Positions 16,749 to 26,428 of a stretch of 64,000 nt of DNA are shown piece by piece. Source of the DNA: Marinilabiliales bacterium (GTDB taxonomy: Bacteria; Bacteroidota; Bacteroidia; Bacteroidales; SZUA-534). The notes beneath the pieces were generated by a model. The model was not told the DNA's origin, ran no database searches, and worked only from the letters and a program-made list of their open reading frames with translations. The DNA lies in assembly GCA_003512955.1 (NCBI GenBank), contig DOTG01000040.1, forward strand, positions 48,426 through 112,425, written 5' to 3'. Each line of letters begins with the position of its first letter. Positions within the stretch are counted from its first letter, which is position 1. The position numbers and the translations under genes were made by a program.

Positions 16749-17990
16749 ATGAAAAATTCAACATATATTAAGATAGGATTGGTAGCCACCTTTTCCATTG
16801 TTGCCCTTATATGGGGAGTAAACTTTTTAAAAGGAAAAGGAACCTTTGACACCGATGATTTGTATTATGTAGTTTACAACCGCATTGATGGATTGGCTGT
16901 TAATAATCCGGTGTTGATCAATGGATTTAAGGTAGGTCAGGTTCGCAACATTCACTTTAGTAGCAATAAAAGAGGGCACCTGGTAGTTGAAATTACTGTA
17001 AAAAAGGAATATAGGTTCAATAAAAATGCTGTAGCCCGGATTTTCAGCAGCGATTTAATGGGTACCAAAGCCATTGATTTGCAGATGGGTAACGATACCG
17101 CCTTGCATCTGCCTGGCGATACCCTGATTCCTGATTTTGAGGGAAGCATCCAGGAAATGGTGAGCATTCAAATGTTGCCATTAAAGAGCAAAGCTGAAAA
17201 CCTGATGAAAGAGATGGAAGACGCCATTGAAATTGTGAAATTCATTTTTAATGAAGAAACCCAGGAAAACATCACCAGCAGTTTTAAAAACATTAAAGCA
17301 ACTTTTTCAAATCTGGAAAAATCATCTTCAAACCTTGATTCTATTGTTGTTGGGGGGAAAGGTAAATTTGAAAACATTCTTAAAAATGTGGAATCTATTT
17401 CGTCAAACCTGAAAAACAACAACCAGCAGTTGACTAACTTGATAAATAATCTGGAAAACATTAGCGATTCCTTGGCCAAGGCAGATATAAAAAAAGTGAT
17501 GGATAAAACCTTTGACGTGATGGTTCAATTAGATACCATAACCCACAAAATAAATAATGGCGAAGGAAGCCTGGGTCTGCTTATAAACAACGATACCCTT
17601 TATACGAACCTTGAAGATGTTTCATACAATTTAAACCGCCTGGTGGAAGATTTACGGATGAACCCCAAGAAATACGTTCATTTTTCAGCCATGAACTTTG
17701 GAAAAACCGTTTATATGGATCAGAACCCGGAGGAGGTCCGCAAACAAAAACAGAAAATTATTTATAAAATCCAGATTAAGACATCAAATGCGCCCATTGC
17801 TTTGATCCCAGAGAATTTTAATGGGTTAAAGAATGTGGAAGAAGCCATGGTTGGAGGGACATATATATATTTTATCGGAAAAAAGAAAAACCTGGAAAGT
17901 GCCCGATCGTATCTCAAAGAGGTAATGGTTTTCTTTCCGGAATCTTTTATTGTTGAAATTATGGGCGGATCCTATACACGGGTTTATTAA
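16749..17990 (+). CDS. MCE/MlaD-family protein with a SPOR-like C-terminus
   Basis: 413 residues. One N-terminal transmembrane segment (IKIGLVATFSIVALIWGVNFL) then an MCE domain at about 39-125 (YNRIDGLAVNNPVLINGFKVGQV, SSDLMGTKAIDLQMG). Residues 130-300 are a predicted coiled coil rich in Asn, Lys and Ser. The MCE domain belongs to the substrate-binding part of phospholipid transport systems between membranes. No mlaE/mlaF is next door, so the permease and ATPase must be elsewhere. Residues about 335-413 (IYKIQIKTSN ... YIYFIGKKKNLESARSYLKEV) resemble the SPOR-like tail of the neighbouring amidase, which is unusual for this family. Confidence 0.9.
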   Translation: MKNSTYIKIGLVATFSIVALIWGVNFLKGKGTFDTDDLYYVVYNRIDGLAVNNPVLINGFKVGQVRNIHFSSNKRGHLVVEITVKKEYRFNKNAVARIFSSDLMGTKAIDLQMGNDTALHLPGDTLIPDFEGSIQEMVSIQMLPLKSKAENLMKEMEDAIEIVKFIFNEETQENITSSFKNIKATFSNLEKSSSNLDSIVVGGKGKFENILKNVESISSNLKNNNQQLTNLINNLENISDSLAKADIKKVMDKTFDVMVQLDTITHKINNGEGSLGLLINNDTLYTNLEDVSYNLNRLVEDLRMNPKKYVHFSAMNFGKTVYMDQNPEEVRKQKQKIIYKIQIKTSNAPIALIPENFNGLKNVEEAMVGGTYIYFIGKKKNLESARSYLKEVMVFFPESFIVEIMGGSYTRVY

Positions 17991-18266
17991 CTTTTAATTT
18001 ATCATAATTAATTAATGCAATAAATCAAAAAGGTAACTCCGTTTAGTAGGTTCTTTATCAATATATTAATGCAAGGGTATTTTTAAATTATTGATTTTCA
18101 ATAAAATAAAAAAAATATTTTTTTTACTTCATTAAGAAATTGATTTCGAAAAGCATATACAATATTTTTAAAAGTCAATAGTATTTTTATTTTTTTTTTA
18201 CTTTTTTTTTCACAAAATTGCTTCACGATTTAGGGGAATCAATATTAAAATATTAATTGTTAACCA
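17991..18266. other. Very AT-rich gap upstream of dnaA
   Basis: The gap contains long T and A runs (for example 18118-18124 and 18189-18211) and no gene. I looked for DnaA boxes of the TTATCCACA type and found none, so an origin here is not supported. The dnaA promoter must be in it, but no TAnnTTTG box is clear. Confidence 0.5.
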
Positions 18267-19694
18267 ATGAACAAAGACTACCAGCAAGTTTGGAGTAATT
18301 GCTTGCGTATCATTAAAGATAATGTGCCAGCCATCAGTTTTCGGACATGGTTTGAACCCATTATCCCAATTAAGGTTGAAAAAAATGTACTGACAATTCA
18401 AGTTCCCAGTCCATTCTTTTATGAGTACCTTGAGGAACAATACATTGACATTCTCAGGAAAACTTTAAGAACAGAACTTGGTACCGACGCAAAGTTGGAG
18501 TACAGTGTGATCATGGAAAACAACGTCTATTCTAATGCCACTCCATACACAGTAAAACTGCCGACCAATGATAGAAAGGAATTGAGCAACAAACCCCTGC
18601 CTTTGCCGCTCGACGATCAAAAGACCATTAAAAACCCTTTCATCATCCCAGGCATCCAAAAATTGCATGTCGATCCGCAGTTAAATTCATCGAATAATTT
18701 CAATAATTTTATTGAAGGAGAATGCAACAGGCTGGCGCGTTCCGCTGGATATGCGGTGGCAAACAATCCGGGTAAAACAGCTTTTAATCCCCTGTTTTTA
18801 TTTGGAGCTTCGGGTTTAGGTAAATCGCATCTGGCTCAGGCTATTGGTATTGAGGTAAAAGAGCGTTATCCTGACAAAGTAGTTCTGTATGTGAATGGAA
18901 ATAAATTCCACACCCAGTTTGTTGAAGCCATTTTGAACAACAACCGGAATGATTTTGTCCATTTCTATCAGATGATTGATGTGCTCATTATTGATGATGT
19001 TCATGAATTTGCCGGCAAAGAAAAAACTCAGGACATCTTTTTCCATATTTTCAACCACCTGCATCAAAACAGCAAACAGTTGATTTTAACTTCCGATAAA
19101 TCACCTGTCGATCTTCAGGGAATGGAACAGCGCCTGCTTTCCCGGTTCAAGTGGGGATTATCGGCCGATTTGCAGATACCCGATTATGAGACACGGATAG
19201 CCATCCTGAAAAAGAAGGTTTATAACGATGGCATCGTTCTTCCCGATGAGGTTGTAGAATATATTGCCTCTCATATTTCGACAAATATCAGGGAATTAGA
19301 AGGTGCCTTGATTTCATTGTTGGCCCAGTCAACTTTAAACAAAAAGGAAATTACCCTTGATTTGGCCCGCAAGATGATTGACAGATTGGTTAAAAATACC
19401 AAAAGGGAATTATCTATTGACTACATCCAGAAAGTTGTTTGCGACTTTTTTAACATGCCCCATGATGTTATTAATTCGAAAACCCGCAAGCGGGAAATTG
19501 TACAGGCCCGCCAAATTGCCATGTTCTTTGCCAAAAACCTGACCAAATCATCGTTGGCTACCATTGGCTCGCAAATTGGCGGAAAAGACCATGCCACCGT
19601 GCTACATGCATGCAAAACGGTAAACAACCTGATGGATACCGATAAGAGATTCCGTGGCTTTATTGAAGATATTGAAAAGAAACTCAAGATATAG
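18267..19694 (+). CDS. dnaA: Chromosomal replication initiator DnaA
   Basis: 475 residues, full length with all four domains. Domain I residues 1-85 (the VWSNCLRIIKDN opening), a linker to about 125, AAA+ domain with Walker A GASGLGKS (180-187) and Walker B IIDDVHEF, and the C-terminal DNA-binding domain with the signature KDHATVLHACKTV. Binds DnaA boxes and melts the origin. It starts after a 276-bp AT-rich gap and is closed by a clear terminator, so it is probably a single-gene transcript. Confidence 0.98.
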   Translation: MNKDYQQVWSNCLRIIKDNVPAISFRTWFEPIIPIKVEKNVLTIQVPSPFFYEYLEEQYIDILRKTLRTELGTDAKLEYSVIMENNVYSNATPYTVKLPTNDRKELSNKPLPLPLDDQKTIKNPFIIPGIQKLHVDPQLNSSNNFNNFIEGECNRLARSAGYAVANNPGKTAFNPLFLFGASGLGKSHLAQAIGIEVKERYPDKVVLYVNGNKFHTQFVEAILNNNRNDFVHFYQMIDVLIIDDVHEFAGKEKTQDIFFHIFNHLHQNSKQLILTSDKSPVDLQGMEQRLLSRFKWGLSADLQIPDYETRIAILKKKVYNDGIVLPDEVVEYIASHISTNIRELEGALISLLAQSTLNKKEITLDLARKMIDRLVKNTKRELSIDYIQKVVCDFFNMPHDVINSKTRKREIVQARQIAMFFAKNLTKSSLATIGSQIGGKDHATVLHACKTVNNLMDTDKRFRGFIEDIEKKLKI

Positions 19695-19715
19695 TTTTAT
19701 AAGCACTTGCCTGAA

Positions 19716-19745
19716 AGGCTGTCTGGTTTTGCAGGCAGCCTTTTT
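19716..19745 (+). terminator. Intrinsic terminator of dnaA
   Basis: AGGCTGTCTG (19716-19725), loop GTTTTG, then CAGGCAGCCT and a T run. One G-T pair in a 10-bp stem, 21 bp after the stop codon. Confidence 0.8.
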
Positions 19746-19784
19746 GCATTTTTTATTCCGGTTTTTTTAAACCGACGGTTTTGC

Positions 19785-19792
19785 TAATTTTG
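19785..19792 (+). promoter_or_regulatory. Candidate -7 box for the LysM gene
   Basis: TAATTTTG fits TAnnTTTG exactly, 29 bp before the ATG of the LysM protein and just after the dnaA terminator. The -33 element is weak. Confidence 0.45.
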
Positions 19793-19821
19793 ACACATTA
19801 TTAAATTTAAACATTCTTATA

Positions 19822-21792
19822 ATGAAAGGATTTCTTTCGTCCCTTCTGATTACTTTCTGGGCTGCCCCTTTGCTGTTTGGACAAGTTGAACCCGATCTGA
19901 GTAATGTGAAAAAATCAAATAATAAGGTAAGTTTAGGCGGTAAACCTTATTACATCCATATTGTAAGAAAGGGTGAATCCTTAACGAAAATCAGTAAAGC
20001 GTATCAAGTTCCTATCGATACGCTAAAAAAAGACAACCTCCATTTGAACGATTCTCTTAAAATAAATCAATATTTAAAAATCAGAATTAATGAGAATCCA
20101 CCCATTGCACAACCAGAATTTATATTTCATACAGTGGTCAAAGGAGATACCCCTTACAATCTTGCCATTAAGTATCAGATAAAAATTGATGAAATTTATG
20201 CTAATAATCCTGATGCCAAACTGGGGATTAAAATTGGGGATGTATTAAAGATACCCGTGATTAAAATGGCAACAACACCGAGGGCACTAAAGGATACGAA
20301 TATTGTAAGTCAAGAAGTTGAAGCAACAGATAATGAATTTATTTATCATAAAGTTGAAAAAAGTGAAACCATCTTTCGGTTGACCCAATTGTATCATATT
20401 AAAGAAAAACAATTGGTGAAACTTAATCCCGAACTTAAAAACAGAGGACTTAAGGAGGGCGAGCTAATCCGGATACCCAAATCGCCAGCTACAGAAAACC
20501 ATCAAAATCAAGAGATCGTTTCAAATACCACCAATATCCCCCGCGATGTAGAACGCGACCACTACGGGTTATATAAAGACTCTCTGGTAATAGCCCCATG
20601 CCCAGATCCCGGGATTGATAAACTTTCGGTTTACAAAGTGGCTTTTTTCTTGCCACTTTACCTAAATGTGAACGATACTTTGGGAAAGTTTGTCGATATA
20701 ATTACCAAAGACAACAATGGCAATGAAATACTGGAAACAGTGCCCAGAACAGGACGAATCGATGATAAGATTTATTCCAAATCAAAAATTTTTCTGGAAT
20801 TCTATCAAGGGATATTAATCTCCTTGCTTGATTTGAAAAAAATGGGAACAAACCTTGAAGTAAAAATTATTGATACCCGGAATGACAGCACCTATCTGGC
20901 GGAAATCATGAAAAAGGAACATTTGGAAGATTTTGACCTGTTTATTGGACCCGTTCTCAGCGAAAATTTAACCGTTGTTGGCGATTTTGCCTGGGAACAC
21001 CGCATAAATATTGTGTCACCTTTATCGTTGAAAAGTGGATTTATCGACCATAACCCCTTTGCTTTTCAGGTGGCACCCCCATTTGATATTCAGATGCAAC
21101 ATGCATCCGATTTTTTGAACGCAATTGATACTAAAAATTACATAGTTATCCACGATGGCAATAATTTGGAGCAGGAATACATCTCCGAGTTTAAAAAACA
21201 GCTTTATGCCCAAATGAATAGCACCAATTTAGACCAGATTAAGTATAACGAAGTGTTTTATTATGATGCTCAGGATAGCGTTCTGAAGGAAGTTTTTACA
21301 CCAGGAATCAAAAACATTGTAATTGTTCCTTCTGGAGATCAGGCGTTTGTTACTGATGTTATGGGTAAATTAAACGGGTATTCCTATGAATATGACATCA
21401 CCGTTTTTGGGCAACCCCGGTGGCTAAGGTTTGATAATATTGAATTGGAGAACTTCCACAATACCAATACGCATGTCTTTTCGAATTCATTCATCGACTA
21501 TTCAAAGCCCGAAGTGATTGATTTTGTGGAGCAATACCGTCATTATTATAAAGGAGAACCTGATAAATATTCATTTCAGGCCTATGATATCACCAAGTTT
21601 TTTTGCCTGGCTTTAAATAGGTACGGTCGTGATTTCAGGAAATGCCAACATAGTTTGAACATTCCTCTGTTGCAGACCAATTTTCATTTCGTTCCAGTAA
21701 GTGATCAAGGCGGCTATCAAAACACAGCCATTTATATGTTAGAATTCACTAAAGATTTCAAATTAGTAAATGTGGCTTCGTTTCCAAACTGA
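19822..21792 (+). CDS. Secreted triple-LysM protein with periplasmic-binding-protein fold
   Basis: 656 residues. Signal peptide 1-21 (LLFG|Q). Three LysM peptidoglycan-binding domains at about 44-90 (HIVRKGESLTKISKAYQVP), 102-146 (HTVVKGDTPYNLAIKYQI) and 172-218 (HKVEKSETIFRLTQLYHI). Residues about 265-640 look like a type 1 periplasmic-binding protein (YKVAFFLPLYLN, DLFIGPVLSENLTVVGDFAWEHRINIVSP). Such LysM-PBP fusions are typical of Bacteroidetes and of unknown ligand; the binding fold may have become a scaffold rather than a transporter subunit. It follows dnaA but has its own promoter. Confidence 0.88.
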   Translation: MKGFLSSLLITFWAAPLLFGQVEPDLSNVKKSNNKVSLGGKPYYIHIVRKGESLTKISKAYQVPIDTLKKDNLHLNDSLKINQYLKIRINENPPIAQPEFIFHTVVKGDTPYNLAIKYQIKIDEIYANNPDAKLGIKIGDVLKIPVIKMATTPRALKDTNIVSQEVEATDNEFIYHKVEKSETIFRLTQLYHIKEKQLVKLNPELKNRGLKEGELIRIPKSPATENHQNQEIVSNTTNIPRDVERDHYGLYKDSLVIAPCPDPGIDKLSVYKVAFFLPLYLNVNDTLGKFVDIITKDNNGNEILETVPRTGRIDDKIYSKSKIFLEFYQGILISLLDLKKMGTNLEVKIIDTRNDSTYLAEIMKKEHLEDFDLFIGPVLSENLTVVGDFAWEHRINIVSPLSLKSGFIDHNPFAFQVAPPFDIQMQHASDFLNAIDTKNYIVIHDGNNLEQEYISEFKKQLYAQMNSTNLDQIKYNEVFYYDAQDSVLKEVFTPGIKNIVIVPSGDQAFVTDVMGKLNGYSYEYDITVFGQPRWLRFDNIELENFHNTNTHVFSNSFIDYSKPEVIDFVEQYRHYYKGEPDKYSFQAYDITKFFCLALNRYGRDFRKCQHSLNIPLLQTNFHFVPVSDQGGYQNTAIYMLEFTKDFKLVNVASFPN

Positions 21793-21810
21793 GTCAATAA
21801 GAAATTGACT
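21792..21810 (+). terminator. Weak hairpin at the LysM gene stop codon
   Basis: AGTCAAT (21792-21798), loop AAGAA, ATTGACT (21804-21810): a perfect 7-bp stem that begins in the stop codon. There is no T tract, so it is weak as a terminator. Confidence 0.4.
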
Positions 21811-22195
21811 TATATTCGGATTTTGCATTTAACTATTTCATGCAATTTTAGCTGTTTGACCCTTGAAATAAGAGCTTTTTGCTGGATGGGAAGTAAATCC
21901 TAACTAAAAAATGCTTATAATCAATTGGCTTTCAGCGTACAGATATAAAAATACCTTTCTGAGATTTTAATGGTTTGCCTAATCATGTAGTCAGCTTGAA
22001 ATAATTAACTCTCAAGCCGAAAATGTAACCAGTAATTTAAAATAATCGGTTAGTTTCACTGATGAAGAAAAATTGAGTTGAATAATCTCCATCCGAAAAA
22101 AATATAAGAGAACTAAAGAAGAAAATCAGCATCTCCTAAAGTTTACACATGTAACACAAATAAATTATCATATAAATCACATTTGTAACTATCAA
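21811..22195. other. Noncoding gap between two convergent genes
   Basis: 385 bp, AT-rich, between the LysM gene and pyrD, which point at each other. A short frame near 22097-22165 gives KKYKRTKEENQHLLKF, which could be a decayed gene end, but stop codons just upstream leave nothing to identify. Confidence 0.4.
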
Positions 22196-23248
22196 TTATC
22201 CGGTAAACTTACTTTTGTAATATGATATAAGGTCTTTATTGATCCTTTTAGCCAACCCTGGGCCTTCATAAATAAATCCGGTATAAATTTGAACTAAGGT
22301 AGCCCCTGCTTCTAATTTTTCAATTACATCGGCACTGGTAAAAATGCCACCCACAGCGATTATAGGCAATTTCCCTTTAGTTTTATCATGAATGTATTTT
22401 ATCATAGCCGTAGAGCGGTTCGCAATGGGTTTTCCACTTAAACCTCCATTAGCGATGCTTCTGACTTTATCGGCAGGTGTTATCAAACCTTCTCGTGAAA
22501 CAGTGGTGTTTGTGGCAATAATCCCATCAATAGCATTCCTGAGTACCACTTCTATGGTTTCATCTACTTGCAACTGATTCAAATCAGGAGAAATCTTTAA
22601 AAGAATGGGTTTATAAACTTCCTTTTGCGACCGCAGTCTATTCAATTCCGACAATATTTTCTCCAATTCATCTTGGTCCTGTAATTTATGTAAATCGCTT
22701 ATGTTCGGGCAACTGACATTTACTACTACATAATCCACATGGTTATATAGGCCCTCGAAACATTGTACATAGTCGCTTAACGCATCTTCATTTCTTGTCA
22801 ATGTGTTTTTACCAATATTTCCACCGATAATTAGCTGTTTATCCCTGTTTTGCAGTCTTTTCACAGCACTTTCCAGCCCCCGATTATTGAATCCCATCCG
22901 GTTAATAAGTGCTTTGTCAATAGCCAAGCGAAATAACCTTGGTTTTGGGTTACCCGGCTGAGGTTTTGGGGTCACGGTACCTATTTCCACATGCCCGAAC
23001 CCAAGGCTGCCAAACATATCGAATACCTCTGCATTCTTATCCAGGCCGGCGGCTACCCCCACTTTATTAAGAAATTTAAGACCACTAAATTCTGTTTCCA
23101 TTTGTAAACTGCATGGAAACATCATCTTTTTAACGATGGATTTTAGTCCCAGAATTCTTAGGAGTTTTAAACCAAGAAAAGCTATTGAATGTGCCCTTTC
23201 GGGGTTTAACCGAAACAAAATTGGACGGACAAGGTGTTTATAAACCAT
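22196..23248 (-). CDS. pyrD: Dihydroorotate dehydrogenase, quinone-type (class 2)
   Basis: 350 residues. Oxidises dihydroorotate to orotate in pyrimidine synthesis with FMN, passing electrons to quinone. The N-terminal amphipathic region (RPILFRLNPERAHSIAFLGLKLLRIL) is the class 2 membrane-association segment, and GLDKNAE, NRMGFNN, and ATNTTVSREG match the family. The active-site loop reads NVSCPN with Cys180 where class 2 enzymes usually have Ser; Cys is the base in class 1. A TATCTTTG box at 23260-23267 lies only 12 bp before the ATG, so the leader would be very short. Confidence 0.95.
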   Translation of the reverse strand: MVYKHLVRPILFRLNPERAHSIAFLGLKLLRILGLKSIVKKMMFPCSLQMETEFSGLKFLNKVGVAAGLDKNAEVFDMFGSLGFGHVEIGTVTPKPQPGNPKPRLFRLAIDKALINRMGFNNRGLESAVKRLQNRDKQLIIGGNIGKNTLTRNEDALSDYVQCFEGLYNHVDYVVVNVSCPNISDLHKLQDQDELEKILSELNRLRSQKEVYKPILLKISPDLNQLQVDETIEVVLRNAIDGIIATNTTVSREGLITPADKVRSIANGGLSGKPIANRSTAMIKYIHDKTKGKLPIIAVGGIFTSADVIEKLEAGATLVQIYTGFIYEGPGLAKRINKDLISYYKSKFTG

Positions 23249-23318
23249 AATTTTTGTTGCAAAGATAATAAAATTCGTGTATGTGAAAATAATGGCTAAG
23301 AAGCAATATTACAATTAC

Positions 23319-23801
23319 TTAAGATGGATGGTATTCAATAAAAGACCTATCGGAATAGAGAATTATTATTTTATCTATTTTTTTCTGAGGTAGTGTAGGG
23401 ATTATCTCGTTATTTGAAAGAGGTATCTCCTCTTTGGAACTAATTTTCTGCCCGGAGTCACCATTTACGTTTTCCTCCGCTTTAATTTGTTGCTCTATTT
23501 CTGGCACTACATCATCTTTTTTTTCTTTTAATTCTAAGGCTGGAGCCGCTTTGTTATCGAAATCAAATAAAGTAGGCTGCTTCGGTTTTTTATAAACCTC
23601 TCCTGTGCCCATAATAAGCCATTCGGCATTGTATTTAGGATAAGCTGCAAATACTTTCTCCAGAAAATCAATGCTTGGCTTATTCCGCCCCGATAAAATA
23701 TGGGAAATACTTGAACGCTGAACGCCAATACTGTCTGCAAAAGAAGAAGATGTTAGCCCTTCGGAAGTGATGATTTTTATTAATCGTTCCTTAATGTCCA
23801 T
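23319..23801 (-). CDS. XRE-family helix-turn-helix regulator
   Basis: 160 residues from ATG 23801 (MDIKERLIKIITSEGL). The frame is open 13 codons further up, but the HTH fold starts here. Residues about 3-62 form the HTH (SSSFADSIGVQRSSISHILSGRNKPSIDFLEKVFAAYP). The tail (about 80-160) is low-complexity and acidic, rich in Glu and Lys. Bacteroidetes carry many such single-HTH proteins of unknown target. The TACAATTGTA palindrome at 23804-23813 and the promoter just beyond fit autoregulation. Confidence 0.85.
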   Translation of the reverse strand: MDIKERLIKIITSEGLTSSSFADSIGVQRSSISHILSGRNKPSIDFLEKVFAAYPKYNAEWLIMGTGEVYKKPKQPTLFDFDNKAAPALELKEKKDDVVPEIEQQIKAEENVNGDSGQKISSKEEIPLSNNEIIPTLPQKKIDKIIILYSDRSFIEYHPS

Positions 23802-23803
23802 AA

Positions 23804-23813
23804 TACAATTGTA
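23804..23813. promoter_or_regulatory. Palindrome at the regulator's start, possible operator
   Basis: TACAATTGTA is a perfect 10-bp palindrome 3 bp before the ATG of the XRE gene, inside its short leader. It is a natural site for self-binding but nothing in the window shows a second copy. Confidence 0.35.
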
Positions 23814-23827
23814 ATTTTGATGTGTCA

Positions 23828-23856
23828 CAAATGTAATCAATTTAATTTATCACAAA
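23828..23856 (-). promoter_or_regulatory. Promoter of the XRE regulator
   Basis: Read on the minus strand, TTTG (23856-23853) and TACATTTG (23835-23828) match the -33 and -7 elements with 17 bp between them. Transcription would start about 20 nt before the ATG at 23801. Confidence 0.65.
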
Positions 23857-24479
23857 TTCACAATAGTAAATCACTAAAACCATCATCTTGTTTACTTATG
23901 TAATTTATTTGATGATCTTTTATTTAAATAATAAGGTGAACTAAATACTGTATGTAGTTGAATATCAAAATATATTATCTAAATATATTCTTGATTTGAG
24001 TGATTTTTTTTCAATATTAAAAAATTTATTTTAATCTTCAATTCAAATAAACACTGTAAACTACTGATAATATGATTAATGTATTCAGTTTATGTTCGAT
24101 ATAACAAATGTGAAATTGAGTTAAAATTCAAAATAATTGTTATTAAACCTGAATCAATAACCCTCAGATTTTAAATGAAAGATGTTTTTCAAATTTTGAT
24201 AGTTTTCTTTACCCCTATTTTTAAAAATATCTTAGTCTGGAATTTTAGTTTTAAAAGAATTTCCGAAATATGTTTTGGAAATAAACGGCTCAGAAATGAA
24301 TAAAGCCTGACAAATGCCAAGCTTTAAATAAATATCAGATTGTGGAAACGTTATAATTCAGGATAGTTATTGTAATTAATTGATCAGCTATGATTTATGC
24401 TCATAATTAAATTTTATGGATTTTGTTCAAACGACGGAAATGTGGCAAATCTTAAAGCCTTCGTGATAAAGATTGATTT
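23857..24479. other. AT-rich gene-free gap
   Basis: About 620 bp with no frame longer than about 40 codons, no rRNA or tRNA features and no clear hairpin. It lies between the argS stop and the XRE promoter. It could hold a small RNA or decayed sequence; I see nothing that decides it. Confidence 0.5.
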
Positions 24480-26270
24480 TTACATCCTTTCTGGTACATG
24501 AATTCCTAAAAGAAGTGCACCACTTTTTAAAATAGCTGCTACTTTTTCGGACAAGGCCAATCGAAAGATTTGAACCTCTCTATTGGGTTCCTTCATAATT
24601 GAAAAATCGTGATAATATTGGTTAAACTCTTTGGCCAACTCATAAATATAATTTGCTACAAATGCCGGGCTATAATTGGCTCCAGCTTCGGCAATAACTT
24701 CGGGATAGGTATATATGAGCTTAATGAGTTCAATTTCTTTATCGGCAGGCTTTATAAAATCTTGCAGTTTTGAATATTCTATACCTGTATCTTTGGCTTT
24801 ACGGATGATTGACTGTATTCTGGCATGAGTATATTGAATAAATGGCCCGGTATTGCCGTTAAAATCAATGGATTCCTTTGGATTGAACAACATGGTTTTT
24901 TTCGGATCAACTTTTAAAATAAAATACTTTAAAGCTCCTAAACCCACCATTTGAAATACTTTTTCAGCCTCTTCCTTACTGAGACCTTCTAGTTTTCCCA
25001 GTTCCTGTGAGGTTTCACGGGCGGTTTGTATCATTTCAACAATTAAATCATCGGCATCTACAACAGTTCCTTCGCGCGATTTCATTTTCCCTTCTGGAAG
25101 TTCCACCATACCATACGATAAATGTTGGATGTTTTCCGACCAATCGAATCCCAATTTCTTAAGGACTAACTTAAGCACTTGAAAATGATAATTTTGTTCG
25201 TTACCAACCACATAAATCAAATCATTAATATGGTATTCCTGAAATCGTTGATGAGCTGTCCCCAAATCCTGAGTCATATAAACAGAGGTTCCATCGGAAC
25301 GCAATAATATTTTTTGATCTAATCCCTCTCCTGTTAAATCAGCCCACACGGAACTGTCGGGTTGTTGAATGAGTACCCCATTTTTCAGCCCATCTAAAAC
25401 CAGAGATTTTCCCAGTTTATAGGTCTCTGATTCGTAGTAGATTTTATCGAAATCGACACCCAGATTTTTATAAGTAACATCAAATCCCTGATAAACCCAA
25501 TGGTTCATTGTAAACCATAACTCATTGATTTCCTTATTTCCGGCCTCCCATTTACGCAACATTTCACGGGCTTCCTGAATAATTGGTGCCTGCTCTTTGG
25601 CCTCCTCGTTCGTGAGCCCTTTTGATTCCAACTGTGCAATTTCTTTTTTATATTCCTGGTCAAACTTTACATAAAAATCACCCACTAATTTGTCTCCTTT
25701 TAACCCTGTACTTTCAGGTGTTGCACCTTTTCCCCATTTTTGCCAGGCAAGCATTGATTTGCAAATATGAATACCCCGATCGTTTACTAAATTGGCTTTG
25801 ATTACCAGGTGTCCATTTGCCTTCAATATTTCGGATACAGCATATCCCAGAAGATTATTCCGGATGTGCCCCAAATGAAGCGGTTTGTTTGTATTTGGGC
25901 TGGAATATTCAACCATAACCGTTTTACCGCTTGTTCCGGGGGCTTTCAAACCAAACTGTGCCTCAGGCATTATTTGGTTTAAAAAGGACACCCAAAATGC
26001 CTTAGAAAGGTTCAAATTCAAGAATCCTTTAACCACATTAAAGCCCTCCACCTCGTGCAGGCTAGAAAGAAGATAGTTTCCTATTTCAGTAGCTGTTTGT
26101 TCGGGTCCTTTTTTTGAAGCTTTCAAAAAGGGGAAAACCACGACGGTATAATCCCCTTTAAAATCTTTGCGTGTCTTATAAATTTGAATCTGTTCAACGT
26201 CGGTTGGCTGGTTATAAATGATCTGCATGCCCTTTGTTACATGTAACTTGATGTTTTCTATAATATCCAT
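24480..26270 (-). CDS. argS: Arginyl-tRNA synthetase
   Basis: 596 residues, full length. Class I enzyme charging tRNA-Arg. The HIGH motif is HLGHIRN in NKPLHLGHIRNNLLG (about residue 130-143); the KMSKS position reads KMKSREG. The N-terminal additional domain that recognises the D-loop of tRNA-Arg and the C-terminal DALR anticodon domain (NGNTGPFIQYTHARIQSI ... FNQYYHDFSI) are present. It is divergent from the glycosyltransferase gene and has its own promoter. Confidence 0.97.
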   Translation of the reverse strand: MDIIENIKLHVTKGMQIIYNQPTDVEQIQIYKTRKDFKGDYTVVVFPFLKASKKGPEQTATEIGNYLLSSLHEVEGFNVVKGFLNLNLSKAFWVSFLNQIMPEAQFGLKAPGTSGKTVMVEYSSPNTNKPLHLGHIRNNLLGYAVSEILKANGHLVIKANLVNDRGIHICKSMLAWQKWGKGATPESTGLKGDKLVGDFYVKFDQEYKKEIAQLESKGLTNEEAKEQAPIIQEAREMLRKWEAGNKEINELWFTMNHWVYQGFDVTYKNLGVDFDKIYYESETYKLGKSLVLDGLKNGVLIQQPDSSVWADLTGEGLDQKILLRSDGTSVYMTQDLGTAHQRFQEYHINDLIYVVGNEQNYHFQVLKLVLKKLGFDWSENIQHLSYGMVELPEGKMKSREGTVVDADDLIVEMIQTARETSQELGKLEGLSKEEAEKVFQMVGLGALKYFILKVDPKKTMLFNPKESIDFNGNTGPFIQYTHARIQSIIRKAKDTGIEYSKLQDFIKPADKEIELIKLIYTYPEVIAEAGANYSPAFVANYIYELAKEFNQYYHDFSIMKEPNREVQIFRLALSEKVAAILKSGALLLGIHVPERM

Positions 26271-26302
26271 TTGATGTATCCGTTCAGTGTTTAAATAAAC
26301 TA

Positions 26303-26334
26303 CAAAGATATAATTTTAAGCCAATGCTACTGAA
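26303..26334 (-). promoter_or_regulatory. Promoter of argS
   Basis: On the minus strand, TTG (26334-26332) and TATCTTTG (26310-26303) are spaced 21 bp apart. The start codon lies about 26 nt beyond the predicted start site. Confidence 0.6.
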
Positions 26335-26401
26335 GGGATTTTCTGTATTTGGTGCAATCGCAAAACTTTCCGATAAGGACTTAGATTGTTGCATAAGTTG
26401 T

Positions 26402-26409
26402 TATCTTTG
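26402..26409 (+). promoter_or_regulatory. -7 box for the glycosyltransferase
   Basis: TATCTTTG fits TAnnTTTG exactly. Transcription would begin near 26416, about 13 nt before the TTG start chosen at 26429. Confidence 0.5.
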
Positions 26410-26428
26410 AAAGCAAATATTGATAATC

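Noticed and set aside
17991..18266. Possible replication origin upstream of dnaA
   Set aside because: The gap is AT-rich but has no DnaA boxes, and dnaA is often away from the origin in this phylum.
22097..22165. Short frame with KKYKRTKEENQHLLKF as a relic gene
   Set aside because: Too short, interrupted by stops and without any recognisable family.
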